From: JANMZR01 sp031383555
GTDB lineage: Bacteria; Bacteroidota; Bacteroidia; Cytophagales; Spirosomataceae
Assembly: GCA_031383555.1 (NCBI GenBank)
Contig: JANMZR010000054.1
Coordinates: forward strand, 1-16,484
Length of the DNA: 16,484 bases
Reading direction: 5' to 3'
In this document: piece after piece, positions 8,281 through 16,165 of the stretch
Layout of the letters: each line of letters opens with the position of its first letter
How positions within the stretch are numbered: position 1 is the first letter of the stretch
Notes under the pieces: generated by a model
The model's input: only the letters and a program-made list of their open reading frames with translations
Told to the model about the DNA's origin: nothing
Database searches by the model: none
Program-made: the position numbers and the translations under genes

Positions 8281-9168
8281 ATGCCTATTCCAAAAAGAGT
8301 TAAAAACTATACCGACAAGTATGCTTTTGTTGACGGTATATCTTTCAAATTGCCAGTTGGCGCCACTGAATCGCCTGCTTTGATGGCAGCTTTTGAATGT
8401 GATTATGAGGCTGCGGCTAAATTAATGCCTTCCGAAATTCACCCCGTTCGTTTACTCAACGGAAAGGCTGTATTTGTAGTTACAATAATTGATTACAGAA
8501 AAACATCAATTGGCAAATATGTGGAATACAGCCTTGCACTTGCCTGCACAAAAGGCTCAAAACCAGCTCCTAAACTGTTACCAGCTGTTTTTATGAAAAC
8601 TTATAAAACGGGTCAATTTATTTTGGACCTACCAGTAAGCTCTGAAATTTCAGTAAAAGGTGGCAAAGGAATTTGGGGAATGCCCAAACATAAAGCTAAT
8701 TTAGACTTTATCATTTCAGACGATTTGGTTACCTCAACCTATGAAAAAGACGGGAAATTTGCCTTTCGAATTGAAATGAAAAAGCCCAAAAGTCCTACTC
8801 TTAAATTGAATATTGGCTCTGTGAATTATAGCCATTTTCGGAACATGATTATTGCCTCTTATATTTATTTCAATTCAAAAGCTTCAATCAACTTATTTAA
8901 GTCGGCACAAGCGAAATTATTTATTGGCGACCACCCTCGAATGGACAAGTTAAAAACTTTGCATATTAATCCAAAAGCCTTATTTACAGCCTTTTTACCT
9001 AGTTCTACTGGCACTCTAGACGATCACTTTGAATGCTGGTTTGCTACCTATGACAATCCACAAATTAATGAATCGGAAGGCTTAGAAACTGTTTTTGGCC
9101 TGACAAATAATGAAGATTGGCTACCCGCACCATCGATTTCTGACTATCAAAAATTTGAATTGAAATAG
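8281..9168 (+). CDS. Acetoacetate decarboxylase family protein
   Basis: This 295-residue protein matches the acetoacetate decarboxylase fold. The key stretch GKGIWGMPKHKA at 129-140 holds K136 in the place of the Schiff-base lysine in the family's G-[YM]-P-K motif. The family decarboxylates beta-keto acids, but many members in biosynthetic or degradative clusters do other lysine-dependent reactions such as aldol, dehydration or enol-lactone chemistry. The preceding VSSEISVKGGK segment is in the right place for the acidic residue that lowers the lysine pKa. It has no signal peptide or membrane segment. It lies 52 bp after the alpha/beta hydrolase and 65 bp before a small membrane protein. A beta-keto product of the GMC enzyme would be a sensible substrate, but this is inference. 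Confidence 0.8.
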   Translation: MPIPKRVKNYTDKYAFVDGISFKLPVGATESPALMAAFECDYEAAAKLMPSEIHPVRLLNGKAVFVVTIIDYRKTSIGKYVEYSLALACTKGSKPAPKLLPAVFMKTYKTGQFILDLPVSSEISVKGGKGIWGMPKHKANLDFIISDDLVTSTYEKDGKFAFRIEMKKPKSPTLKLNIGSVNYSHFRNMIIASYIYFNSKASINLFKSAQAKLFIGDHPRMDKLKTLHINPKALFTAFLPSSTGTLDDHFECWFATYDNPQINESEGLETVFGLTNNEDWLPAPSISDYQKFELK

Positions 9169-9233
9169 GTTGAATATTCAAATTCAAAAACTTTCAAAAT
9201 AAAAAACTCAAAAAATCACAAACTCTCTTTCCA

Positions 9234-9713
9234 ATGAAAAATCAAATTTTTTTAAACCTCAATTATCTATTTCTAATGTTTGGCACTACTGTTTACATGG
9301 GAGTGCTTTGGGCGTTAAAAATCTTCTGGTTTCCTGGTTGGAAATCGATCACAACTGATGTGGTTCAAGAACATTTTATTGGCCCTACTGGTCGTGCAAC
9401 TGTTTTTTTTACCATTGTTGTACCAGTTATGTTTATTTGTAATGCCATTATGATTTGGCGAGAATGGCATACAAAATATCGCTGGACTTCAATAATTTCA
9501 ATGATCGGAATTGTAGGCTCTACCATTGTGGGTAAGTTATTGATTATTCCTATTAATAATGAAATAGCATTAGGGAAAACCAACCAGGCTGACCTCACTG
9601 TAATGCTCCAAACTTGGATGAATTATAATGATATTCGTTGGATAATGATGACCATAATGTGGTTGGCATTGATGTATTTTTTTTTAACTCGAAATAATAC
9701 TAAGGCTTTATAA
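9234..9713 (+). CDS. Small four-helix membrane protein, DUF1772/anthrone-oxygenase-like
   Basis: This 159-residue protein has four hydrophobic helices, at about residues 8-30, 53-75, 82-105 and 132-153. The features that point to DUF1772-type (anthrone-oxygenase-like) proteins are the loop IIPINNEIALG at about 104-114, right after the third helix, and the WMNYNDIRW segment at about 128-136. That assignment is from memory of the family pattern and is tentative. The 61 bases before the ATG contain no G. It ends 14 bp before the next small membrane protein, so the two are almost certainly translated from one message and may form a complex. A role in the membrane step of the lipid-oxidation cluster is inferred from position only. 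Confidence 0.7.
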   Translation: MKNQIFLNLNYLFLMFGTTVYMGVLWALKIFWFPGWKSITTDVVQEHFIGPTGRATVFFTIVVPVMFICNAIMIWREWHTKYRWTSIISMIGIVGSTIVGKLLIIPINNEIALGKTNQADLTVMLQTWMNYNDIRWIMMTIMWLALMYFFLTRNNTKAL

Positions 9714-9727
9714 ATCAAATAGATATT

Positions 9728-10099
9728 ATGAAATATTTAAGAGTTATTTTATTGCTAATAGCCATAGCTACTTTCTTTTCTGGCCTAATTCAAATGGTGG
9801 CACCAAGTTTTGTCTTGAGTTTTATTGGTGGCGAAATTGCACCAGCCAACTCACATTCATTTGGGATAATTGGTATGTTTATGTTGCTATTCGGAGGCAT
9901 GGTTATTCATACTTTTTATGAAGCAAATACTTCTGAAACCATTTTACTTTGGGCTGGCTTACAAAAAATTGGAGCGGCAATTGCAGTTGGTTTGGCCATA
10001 AACAAAGGCCTTTTCAATGGAATAGCAGGGCTTGTAGCTGGATTTGACCTGCTTTCAGGAATTTTATTTTTTGTTTATTTGAATAAAATTAGGCAATAG
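9728..10099 (+). CDS. Small four-helix membrane protein, function unknown
   Basis: The 123-residue product is nearly all hydrophobic helices (about 4-22, 44-62, 70-90, 97-118), with one short loop rich in Glu, Asn and Thr near residues 65-70. The overall look is that of short DoxX- or DUF4345-like four-helix proteins, but no diagnostic residue allows a firm family call. It starts 14 bp after the preceding membrane gene. The next gene, a patatin-like lipase, is 131 bp away, so this may end one translational subunit of the cluster. Confidence 0.65.
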   Translation: MKYLRVILLLIAIATFFSGLIQMVAPSFVLSFIGGEIAPANSHSFGIIGMFMLLFGGMVIHTFYEANTSETILLWAGLQKIGAAIAVGLAINKGLFNGIAGLVAGFDLLSGILFFVYLNKIRQ

Positions 10100-10230
10100 T
10101 CAAAACGAAATATAGCCATAAAAGGCCCAAAATATTGGATTAGCGAAAATGTTAATATGACATAAATTGAAAAATTTATTCATCATTCATTATTCATCTT
10201 TCAACATTCTTCATTCATAATTATTACCTA

Positions 10231-11643
10231 ATGGAATCACCTCTTTTTCAATCGGATAAAATAAAACGCTCACTTGTTTTGGCTGGTGGAGGCGTTCGGC
10301 TTGCCTATCACGCTGGAGTTTTAAAAGCATTGGAAGAAGCCAAAATAGGCTTTAATCATGTGGATGGCACCTCAGGAGGCATATTTAATACTGGTATGCT
10401 GGCCTCTGGGCAAAACCCTGATGAAATTGCCAAAAGGTGGAGAGCACTCAATGTTTTTAGCTTTATGTCACCTACGCCAATAAGTAATTATTTAAAGTTG
10501 ACCAGAATGAACGCCATGGGCGATGCGGATGGTATCCGAACAAAAGTGTTTCCAACTTTAGGCATTGACATTTCCAAAATAAATAAAAACAGCCGATTTG
10601 AAGCCACTTTTAATGTTTGCAATTTTTCCACAAAAGAAATAGAAAGTATAAATCATATCCATATAACTGAAAATCACCTTATTGCGGGGATGTCGTTACC
10701 TATTTTTATGCCTTCAATCAAGATTGGGAACGACTGGTATACCGATGCTGTTTGGGTAAAAGATGCGAATTTGTTGGAGGCTGTAAAGCAAGGAGCAGAG
10801 GAGATTTTTCTGGTTTTTTGTATAGGAAACAGCCGAGAATATTTAGAAGGTTCATTTTTGCAATATGTTCATATGATTGAAATGAGTGCCGCTGGAGGCC
10901 TTTTGATGGAATTCGATTGGTTGGTTGAAATAAATAAGCAGATTTTAATAGGAAAGTCACCGTATGGACAGCAAGTTCCAATTAAATTGCAAGTAATAAA
11001 ACCTAGTTTCCCTTTACCGCTTGACCCCGACTTGTTTTTTGGCCATATTAACTTGCGAGGTCTTATAAACATGGGCTATGCCGATGCAAAAAAAACTTTA
11101 AATTCCTTGCCAGAAAAAGGGGTAAATCTTAATTTCAAAGCTTCACAAATGAATGAACCCGGCGTTTCACTTCAGTTTATGGTGGAGTATTCAGGAAAAA
11201 TAAAGATCAATAATACTCTTGAAAAAACTAAGCTATATCTTTTATTTGATTTTCGTAAATTAATTGATAGTCAAATAGTTGCTAATTTTTACGGTTCTAT
11301 TTCTTTTGGAAAAGAGGAACAAGAAATCTCCTTTTTTGAAGCCATAGTTAAAAAGAATTCTAATGGAAATATAAAATCAATTTTAATTGAGGCTAAGTAT
11401 TTATTAGATAATAAAACCCATCATTTTTTAGGTGAAATCTCGTTAACCAATGCGATTGATTTTAGAATAGGTTTGGAATTCAAAAATATGCTTGTACAAG
11501 TTGATAATAATGAAAAATGTGTATTTACTCAAAATATAAAATCAAGAATGAGGTCTATTTTCAAATCAAAAATATATCAGAATGCTTCATTTTTTAAGAA
11601 ACTGAGCTCAAAAAAGGAAATAATAAACTGGATATATAGTTAA
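10231..11643 (+). CDS. Patatin-like phospholipase with extra C-terminal domain
   Basis: The N-terminal part (about residues 12-300) is a patatin-type lipid acyl hydrolase using a Ser-Asp dyad. The oxyanion motif GGGVR is at 19-23. The nucleophile elbow GTSGG puts the serine at S48. The expected dyad Asp is D172 in WYTDAVW, where Asp-Ala replaces the usual Asp-Gly. D178 in KDAN is nearby. Residues from about 305 to 470 form a second domain rich in beta-strand-like sequence, which weakly resembles the extra C-terminal domain of the GMC oxidoreductase in this cluster. There is no signal peptide, so it is probably cytoplasmic or on the inner face of the membrane. The 61 bases before the ATG have no G and consist of TTCAT-like units. 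It likely releases fatty acids from a membrane lipid; the exact substrate is unknown. Confidence 0.88.
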   Translation: MESPLFQSDKIKRSLVLAGGGVRLAYHAGVLKALEEAKIGFNHVDGTSGGIFNTGMLASGQNPDEIAKRWRALNVFSFMSPTPISNYLKLTRMNAMGDADGIRTKVFPTLGIDISKINKNSRFEATFNVCNFSTKEIESINHIHITENHLIAGMSLPIFMPSIKIGNDWYTDAVWVKDANLLEAVKQGAEEIFLVFCIGNSREYLEGSFLQYVHMIEMSAAGGLLMEFDWLVEINKQILIGKSPYGQQVPIKLQVIKPSFPLPLDPDLFFGHINLRGLINMGYADAKKTLNSLPEKGVNLNFKASQMNEPGVSLQFMVEYSGKIKINNTLEKTKLYLLFDFRKLIDSQIVANFYGSISFGKEEQEISFFEAIVKKNSNGNIKSILIEAKYLLDNKTHHFLGEISLTNAIDFRIGLEFKNMLVQVDNNEKCVFTQNIKSRMRSIFKSKIYQNASFFKKLSSKKEIINWIYS

Positions 11644-11676
11644 TTGCCTTATTTTTGTTCAACTAGTTTAGCAAAT

Positions 11677-11916
11677 ATGGAAGAAATTAAACTTGAAGGT
11701 TTCAACCCGATGATACTCAAAGAATTGGCCAATATGAAAATGCCGTTTGGGAAATATAAAGGAACAATACTTTGCGATTTGCCTGAACCTTATTTGGTTT
11801 GGTTTCACATGAAGGGCTTTCCAAAGGGCCGTATTGGTATGCTTTTGCAAACACTTTATGAAATTAAACTAAATGGACTGGAGTATTTACTAAAACCTTT
11901 AAAGAGTAATAACTAA
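11677..11916 (+). CDS. DUF3820 family protein (QSregVF_b-like)
   Basis: This 79-residue protein carries the full DUF3820 signature: MPFGKYKG at 22-29, DLPEPYLVWF at 34-43, and GFPKGRIGMLL with EIKLNGLEYL running to about residue 71. The family is short, cytoplasmic and widespread in Bacteroidota and Gammaproteobacteria. One member was described as a quorum-sensing-regulated virulence factor, but the biochemical role is not established. I chose the ATG at 11677; an in-frame TTG directly after the patatin stop would add 11 unlikely residues. It starts 33 bp after the patatin gene and ends 11 bp from the convergent lipoprotein gene, so no room remains for a conventional terminator hairpin. Confidence 0.85.
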   Translation: MEEIKLEGFNPMILKELANMKMPFGKYKGTILCDLPEPYLVWFHMKGFPKGRIGMLLQTLYEIKLNGLEYLLKPLKSNN

Positions 11917-11927
11917 AAAAAATAGCT

Positions 11928-12878
11928 TTATTCATAATATTTGTAAGCATCGGAGCCTGTCAATAAAACGCCATCATATCCTAATTTTAAAAAGGTATTT
12001 ATCAACGAATTTTCGTTTCCAGACAAAACATTTTGCCACTCAGCATCCCAATAATTCACTCTGAAATCACCAACAATTCCTATTTCTTTATTAACAAAAT
12101 TGGGTAATTTCAATCTCCAGATTTGTTGCCAATAATCTTTTTTTGAATCAGCTTGAGAGATATCCATTTCTGTGATTACCAATCTTTTACCTCCGTTTTT
12201 TTTGGTTTTTAAAGCTTTTATTTCTTCAATTGATAATAGTTGGCTCTTGAAATATCCGTTAATAATTATTAAATCGAAGTTAGTTTTGGTAAGATTGTCT
12301 AGTAAATTTTCTTTTGAATAATTATCGTATTTTAAAAGTATCATAAAATTTTTAGCCTCAGAAAGAGAAGTAATATTTTTTGAATTTTCATCAACGATTT
12401 TGAAATTGGGAAGTGGCAACAAATTCAATTCTTTGTTCAAGCTAATGTAGGTTTTGTTACCATTAGTTTGATTTTTCAATAGAGAATTATTAATTGAAGT
12501 TTCTGAATTGCAAAAATCTATATTAAAAACAGGTTTGGTACCAATAATATTTTTCCCTAAAAAGGCTTCGAAATAATTTATTTCATTAACACTATTTACT
12601 TGATTTACAGTAGAATATCCATAAAACTGACCTTCTACCAACTGCCCATCTATTGCCGATTGGTAGTCGGAGTTAATCAAAATGCCAGTTTTCAAAAGCT
12701 CAATTCCATTTCGTGGCAGAATAAAAAAGTCAGGCTTAACTGCTTTTGCGTTTTTGGAAATATTTTGAATTAGCTGGCGCATTTCCTCTTGAAAGCTCAA
12801 TTTTTTTGGCGAAAGATTGCCCTCTGGTGCTTTACAGGCAACAATTATTAAAATTATTAAAATTACTTTTTTTTGCAT
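11928..12878 (-). CDS. Lipoprotein with GH114/TM1410-like TIM-barrel domain
   Basis: A short hydrophobic signal ends in IIVAC with lipobox Cys15, so this 316-residue protein is likely a lipid-anchored envelope protein. The rest fits the GH114-like family (endo-alpha-1,4-polygalactosaminidase, once called cysteinyl-tRNA-synthetase-related TM1410). Supporting segments are PDFFILPRNG near 49-58, the acidic strand ITEMDISQADSKKDYW at 235-250 in place of the family's IGEAExYRxYW, VNYWDAEW at 274-281, and the last barrel strand GYDGVLLTGSD at 300-310. The usual Gly-Glu-Ala-Glu acid cluster is altered to Thr-Glu-Met-Asp, so activity on galactosaminogalactan-type sugar is uncertain. It lies 47 bp downstream of peptidase T on the same strand and may share its message. 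Confidence 0.75.
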   Translation of the reverse strand: MQKKVILIILIIVACKAPEGNLSPKKLSFQEEMRQLIQNISKNAKAVKPDFFILPRNGIELLKTGILINSDYQSAIDGQLVEGQFYGYSTVNQVNSVNEINYFEAFLGKNIIGTKPVFNIDFCNSETSINNSLLKNQTNGNKTYISLNKELNLLPLPNFKIVDENSKNITSLSEAKNFMILLKYDNYSKENLLDNLTKTNFDLIIINGYFKSQLLSIEEIKALKTKKNGGKRLVITEMDISQADSKKDYWQQIWRLKLPNFVNKEIGIVGDFRVNYWDAEWQNVLSGNENSLINTFLKLGYDGVLLTGSDAYKYYE

Positions 12879-12925
12879 TTTTAATTTTAATTTCTATTTT
12901 CTCAACCTAATTGTACTCCTCATAT

Positions 12926-14161
12926 TCAACTATTCTCCTCCCAAATTTCACAAATATTCACAATAGTTTCTACAGCTTTCTGCATGTCTTGTAGGCTAAC
13001 CCATTCTTGTTTACTATGAAATGCATGCTCGCCCGCAAAAATATTTGGACATGGCAAACCCATAAAAGAAAGTCTTGACCCATCAGTACCACCTCTAATA
13101 CTTCTGCATTCGGGTTTTAAGCCAGCTTTTTTCATGGCCAATTCAGCAACTTTGACAACTTCTGGGTAGTTGTCCAATATCATTTTCATGTTTCGATATT
13201 GCTCGGTAATTTCAAATGACACTTTTGAGTGCGGGTATTTTCCTAACACCTCCAAAGAAATATCTTTTACCATTTCTTCCAATTTTTGCAAACCATTATT
13301 TTCAAAATCTCTTATAATCAAACCAATTTCAGCTGATTCCACATGCCCATTTATTGAAACTGGATGTATGAAGCCTTCTAACCCTTCTGTTGTTTCAGGT
13401 GAAAATGCCCTTTTGGGCAGGTTTTCTATTATTTCCGAGGCAATTTTAATTGCCGACTCCATTCGCCCCTTAGCAAAACCCGGGTGCTGGCTTATTCCAG
13501 AAATTAATATTTTCATGCCATCAGCACTAAAGGTTTCATTTTCAATAGTTCCAATACTCTCGCCATCAACGGTATAGCCATATTTTGCGCCCAATTTTTC
13601 CATATTCACTTTTGCTGTTCCTCGACCAATTTCTTCATCTGGGGTAAAAAGTATTTTAATTTCTCCGTGTTTTATACTCGGGTTTTCTACTAAAAACTGA
13701 ACAGCTACCATTATGGCTGTAATTCCTGCTTTATTATCTGCTCCCAAAAGAGTTGTACCCGAGGCAGTTACAATATCATTGCCGATTTGACTGGCCAAAT
13801 CAGGATGCTCTTTCAATTTAATAATTACGGAATTATCATCTGGCAATATGAGGTCGATTCCATCATAGTTTTCATGTAAAATAGGTTTTACATTTTCACC
13901 GGAACAGTCAGGGGATGTATCAACATGTGAACAAAAGCAAATTACTGGCACTAGTTTTTTCGAATTGGAAGGAATAGTTGCGTATACATATCCAAATTCG
14001 TCTAATTCAGCATCAGAAATTCCTAATTCCAATAATTCTTGAACCAAAATACTGCTTAAATTCTTTTGTTTTTCGGTAGAAGGTTGTGAGTTTGAGGTTG
14101 GGTCAGACTGTGTATCTACTTGTACATATCTGAAAAACCTATCTTGAATATTTTTAAGCAT
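12926..14161 (-). CDS. pepT: Peptidase T (tripeptide aminopeptidase)
   Basis: This 411-residue M20 metallopeptidase removes the N-terminal residue from tripeptides in the cytoplasm. Zinc ligands and catalytic residues are at the positions expected for PepT: H79 and D81 in CSHVDTSP, D142 in LGADNKAG, E176 and E177 in TPDEEIGRG, D199 in YTVDGE, and H382 in GEHAFHSKQEW. The dimerisation-domain segment IRGGTDGSRLSFMGLP lies upstream of the last histidine. The length is as usual for the family. It is transcribed away from citrate synthase, with 207 bp between the starts, and is followed 47 bp later by the GH114-like lipoprotein gene. Nothing is broken or unusual; the assignment is firm. Confidence 0.96.
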   Translation of the reverse strand: MLKNIQDRFFRYVQVDTQSDPTSNSQPSTEKQKNLSSILVQELLELGISDAELDEFGYVYATIPSNSKKLVPVICFCSHVDTSPDCSGENVKPILHENYDGIDLILPDDNSVIIKLKEHPDLASQIGNDIVTASGTTLLGADNKAGITAIMVAVQFLVENPSIKHGEIKILFTPDEEIGRGTAKVNMEKLGAKYGYTVDGESIGTIENETFSADGMKILISGISQHPGFAKGRMESAIKIASEIIENLPKRAFSPETTEGLEGFIHPVSINGHVESAEIGLIIRDFENNGLQKLEEMVKDISLEVLGKYPHSKVSFEITEQYRNMKMILDNYPEVVKVAELAMKKAGLKPECRSIRGGTDGSRLSFMGLPCPNIFAGEHAFHSKQEWVSLQDMQKAVETIVNICEIWEENS

Positions 14162-14368
14162 TAGCCTTATGAATTAGACAACAAAATTAAGCCTTCTATT
14201 TTTAATTTTTATAAATTTCTGCATTTATCAAATATTTTATGATTTGACTGTAAATAAACAGGAATTGAATATTATATTAGCCTTAGAATTAACGAATAGG
14301 TTTTAATTCAAAATAATTTTTTGTTAATTTCATCTTTTAATTCATTAAATAAAACTAAAATTCTTACT

Positions 14369-15640
14369 ATGTCAGATTTTGCAGAACTTTCCATTGGCGA
14401 TAAAAAAATACAATTACCAATTTTTGTTGGTACAGAAAATGAACCTGCAGTTGATATTGCCAAATTAAGAGATGAAACAGGTTATGTAACTCTCGACTCT
14501 GGGTATAAAAATACTGGTGCCACAAAATCGGCAATTACTTTTCTGGATGGCGAAGAAGGGATTTTAAGATATCGTGGTTATTCTATTGAGGAATTAGCAG
14601 AGAGGTCCTCTTTTTTGGAGGTAGCTTATTTACTAATTTATGGCGAATTGCCTACTGCTGAGCAATTTCATGTGTTTGACGAGGCTATTAGAAGGCACAC
14701 AATTGTCAACGAAGATATGCGTCGTATTTTCAATGGCTTTCCAGCCAATGCGCATCCGATGGGTGTTCTTTCGGCCATGGTTTGTGCTATGAGCTCCTTT
14801 TATCAGGATAAAGTTGGCACAGATGAAAACATAAATATAATTAGGCTGATGGCAAAAATGCCTGTTATGGCTACTTGGTCATACAAAAAAGGAAACGGAC
14901 ATCCAGTAAATTATCCAAAAAATAAATACGATTATTGCTCCAATTTTTTACAAATGATGTTTTCATTGCCAGTGGAAGACTATGTGGTTGATCCTGTTGT
15001 GGTTAGCGCCTTAAACAAGCTATTGATTTTACATGCAGATCATGAGCAAAACTGCTCAACTTCTACAGTGCGATTAGTTGGTTCGTCTCATGCCAATTTG
15101 TTTTCGTCCATTTCTGCTGGTATCAATGCACTTTCTGGGCCACTGCATGGCGGTGCTAATCAGGAAGTTATAGAAATGTTGGAGGAAATAAAAGCCAATG
15201 GCGGCGATGCAGATAGATATATTGCCATGGCTAAGGACAAAACATCCGGTTTTCGATTGATGGGTTTTGGACATAGGGTTTATAAAAATTTCGACCCACG
15301 GGCTAAAATAATTAAAAAAGCTGCTGACGATATTTTAGATAAATTGCATATTAATGACCCAATTTTGGATATTGCCAAAAAATTGGAACAGGCGGCCCTT
15401 CATGACGATTATTTTGTGTCTAGAAAGCTTTATCCAAATGTGGATTTTTATTCAGGCATAATTTACCGGGCTTTAGGCATACCAACCAATATGTTTACAG
15501 TAATGTTTGCAATTGGTCGCCTACCTGGCTGGATTGCTCAATGGAAAGAAATGCGTGCCAACAAAGAGCCAATAGGCCGCCCACGCCAAATATATGTAGG
15601 AGCACCTTCAAGAACTTTTGTAGAAATGGGAGATAGATAG
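14369..15640 (+). CDS. gltA: Citrate synthase
   Basis: The 423-residue enzyme condenses acetyl-CoA and oxaloacetate to citrate at the entry to the TCA cycle. Catalytic residues line up with the E. coli enzyme: H260 in GPLHGGANQ, H302 in GFGHRVYKNFDPR and D359 in NVDFYSG. LHADHEQNCSTSTVR at 221-235 is the conserved oxaloacetate-side segment. Length and an N-terminal domain of about 60 residues fit the type II (hexameric, often NADH-sensitive) Gram-negative class. The chosen start is the ATG at 14369; an in-frame TTG 48 bp upstream would translate a G-free leader. It stands alone, diverging from pepT, with a long AT-rich gap downstream. Confidence 0.97.
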   Translation: MSDFAELSIGDKKIQLPIFVGTENEPAVDIAKLRDETGYVTLDSGYKNTGATKSAITFLDGEEGILRYRGYSIEELAERSSFLEVAYLLIYGELPTAEQFHVFDEAIRRHTIVNEDMRRIFNGFPANAHPMGVLSAMVCAMSSFYQDKVGTDENINIIRLMAKMPVMATWSYKKGNGHPVNYPKNKYDYCSNFLQMMFSLPVEDYVVDPVVVSALNKLLILHADHEQNCSTSTVRLVGSSHANLFSSISAGINALSGPLHGGANQEVIEMLEEIKANGGDADRYIAMAKDKTSGFRLMGFGHRVYKNFDPRAKIIKKAADDILDKLHINDPILDIAKKLEQAALHDDYFVSRKLYPNVDFYSGIIYRALGIPTNMFTVMFAIGRLPGWIAQWKEMRANKEPIGRPRQIYVGAPSRTFVEMGDR

Positions 15641-15951
15641 GTTGTTTTATTATGTTTGAAAAGAATTTCACAAATTTCATGAATTTCACGAATTTTGAAA
15701 TGTTAATGTCATTATAAATAGAAAAAATTTATTTATAGTTTAGCATTTAAACTATTATAAATATATTAATAATCTTAATTAATTTTTTTATGCTATTTAG
15801 GATATTTTTTAAAATAATTTAATGGTTCTTTATTAGTTTTTAATTTTTATATATTTCAATTTTTGAAAAACAAAGTGAATAAAATAGTATGTATTTCATC
15901 TATTTTAAAATTATAAATATTTTTCAATGAAAAATAAATGAAATTCTCTAT
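15641..15951. other. AT-rich intergenic region, 311 bp
   Basis: This gap lies between the 3' end of citrate synthase and the 3' end of the small minus-strand peptide gene. Apart from the 9-bp tandem repeat listed separately, I see only A/T-rich sequence without a convincing open reading frame, RNA gene or terminator hairpin followed by a T-run. Confidence 0.6.
15664..15699. repeat. 9-bp tandem repeat, four units
   Basis: Four consecutive 9-bp units read AATTTCACA, AATTTCATG, AATTTCACG and AATTTTGAA. The first three differ only in the last two bases and the fourth is degenerate. It begins 23 bp after the citrate synthase stop. Similar TTTCACGAA-type strings occur as intergenic repeats in other Bacteroidota as far as I recall. 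Whether it acts as a transcript end or is simply slippage-derived cannot be told here. Confidence 0.7.
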
Positions 15952-16083
15952 TTAACCTCTTGTACCCCAACTTGTAGTACGTCCCATTCTTGTGCCCCAG
16001 CTTGTTGTACGGCCATTGCTGGTTACCTCTTTTGTAGTATTCAATTTACTAATTGTCAACTTACTAATTGTTAATGCTTTCAT
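15952..16083 (-). CDS. Small RiPP-like precursor peptide with two core repeats
   Basis: This 43-codon gene starts at an ATG at 16083. Residues 3-14 repeat the unit LTISK twice and then read LN, a pattern like the LxLxKLxIxKL leaders of Bacteroidota lanthipeptide and related RiPP precursors. Residues 15-23 are a Thr/Lys/Ser linker. Residues 24-32 and 34-42 are two copies of GRTTSWGTR separated by Met and closed by a final Gly. The copies differ at four bases, all synonymous third positions. The core holds Thr, Ser, Trp, Arg and Gly but no Cys, Asp or Glu. That argues against thioether lanthionine, lasso and ester-linked graspetide chemistry and leaves dehydration, azole formation, radical-SAM crosslinks or Arg modification open. 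There is no Gly-Gly cleavage site. A near-identical leader starts a second gene head-to-head at 16447. The modifying enzymes are not in the window. Confidence 0.75.
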   Translation of the reverse strand: MKALTISKLTISKLNTTKEVTSNGRTTSWGTRMGRTTSWGTRG

Positions 16084-16165
16084 TTTGTTTTTGTTTAAAT
16101 TGTTTTGGCAATTAATTGATTAATTTTTTAATGTTGATATAAAATTCCCAATTATATTATTTATT

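Noticed and set aside
10170..10230. TTCAT-rich repeat before the patatin gene, considered as a small CRISPR-like or satellite array.
   Set aside because: The units are 5-10 bp, irregular and have no spacers; this is a low-complexity leader.
11917..11927. Possible bidirectional terminator between the convergent DUF3820 and lipoprotein genes.
   Set aside because: The gap is 11 bp, mostly A, and forms no hairpin.
13170..13577. A 135-codon plus-strand ORF inside pepT.
   Set aside because: It is fully antisense to conserved catalytic sequence of peptidase T and its translation has no recognisable domain; a shadow frame.
14321..14368. In-frame TTG extension of citrate synthase.
   Set aside because: The ATG at 14369 gives the family's normal N-terminus and the upstream bases are a G-free leader.
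14162..14368. Search for a TTTG / TAnnTTTG promoter between pepT and citrate synthase.
   Set aside because: A TTTG occurs near 14242 but no matching downstream element at the right spacing was found, so no promoter is called.
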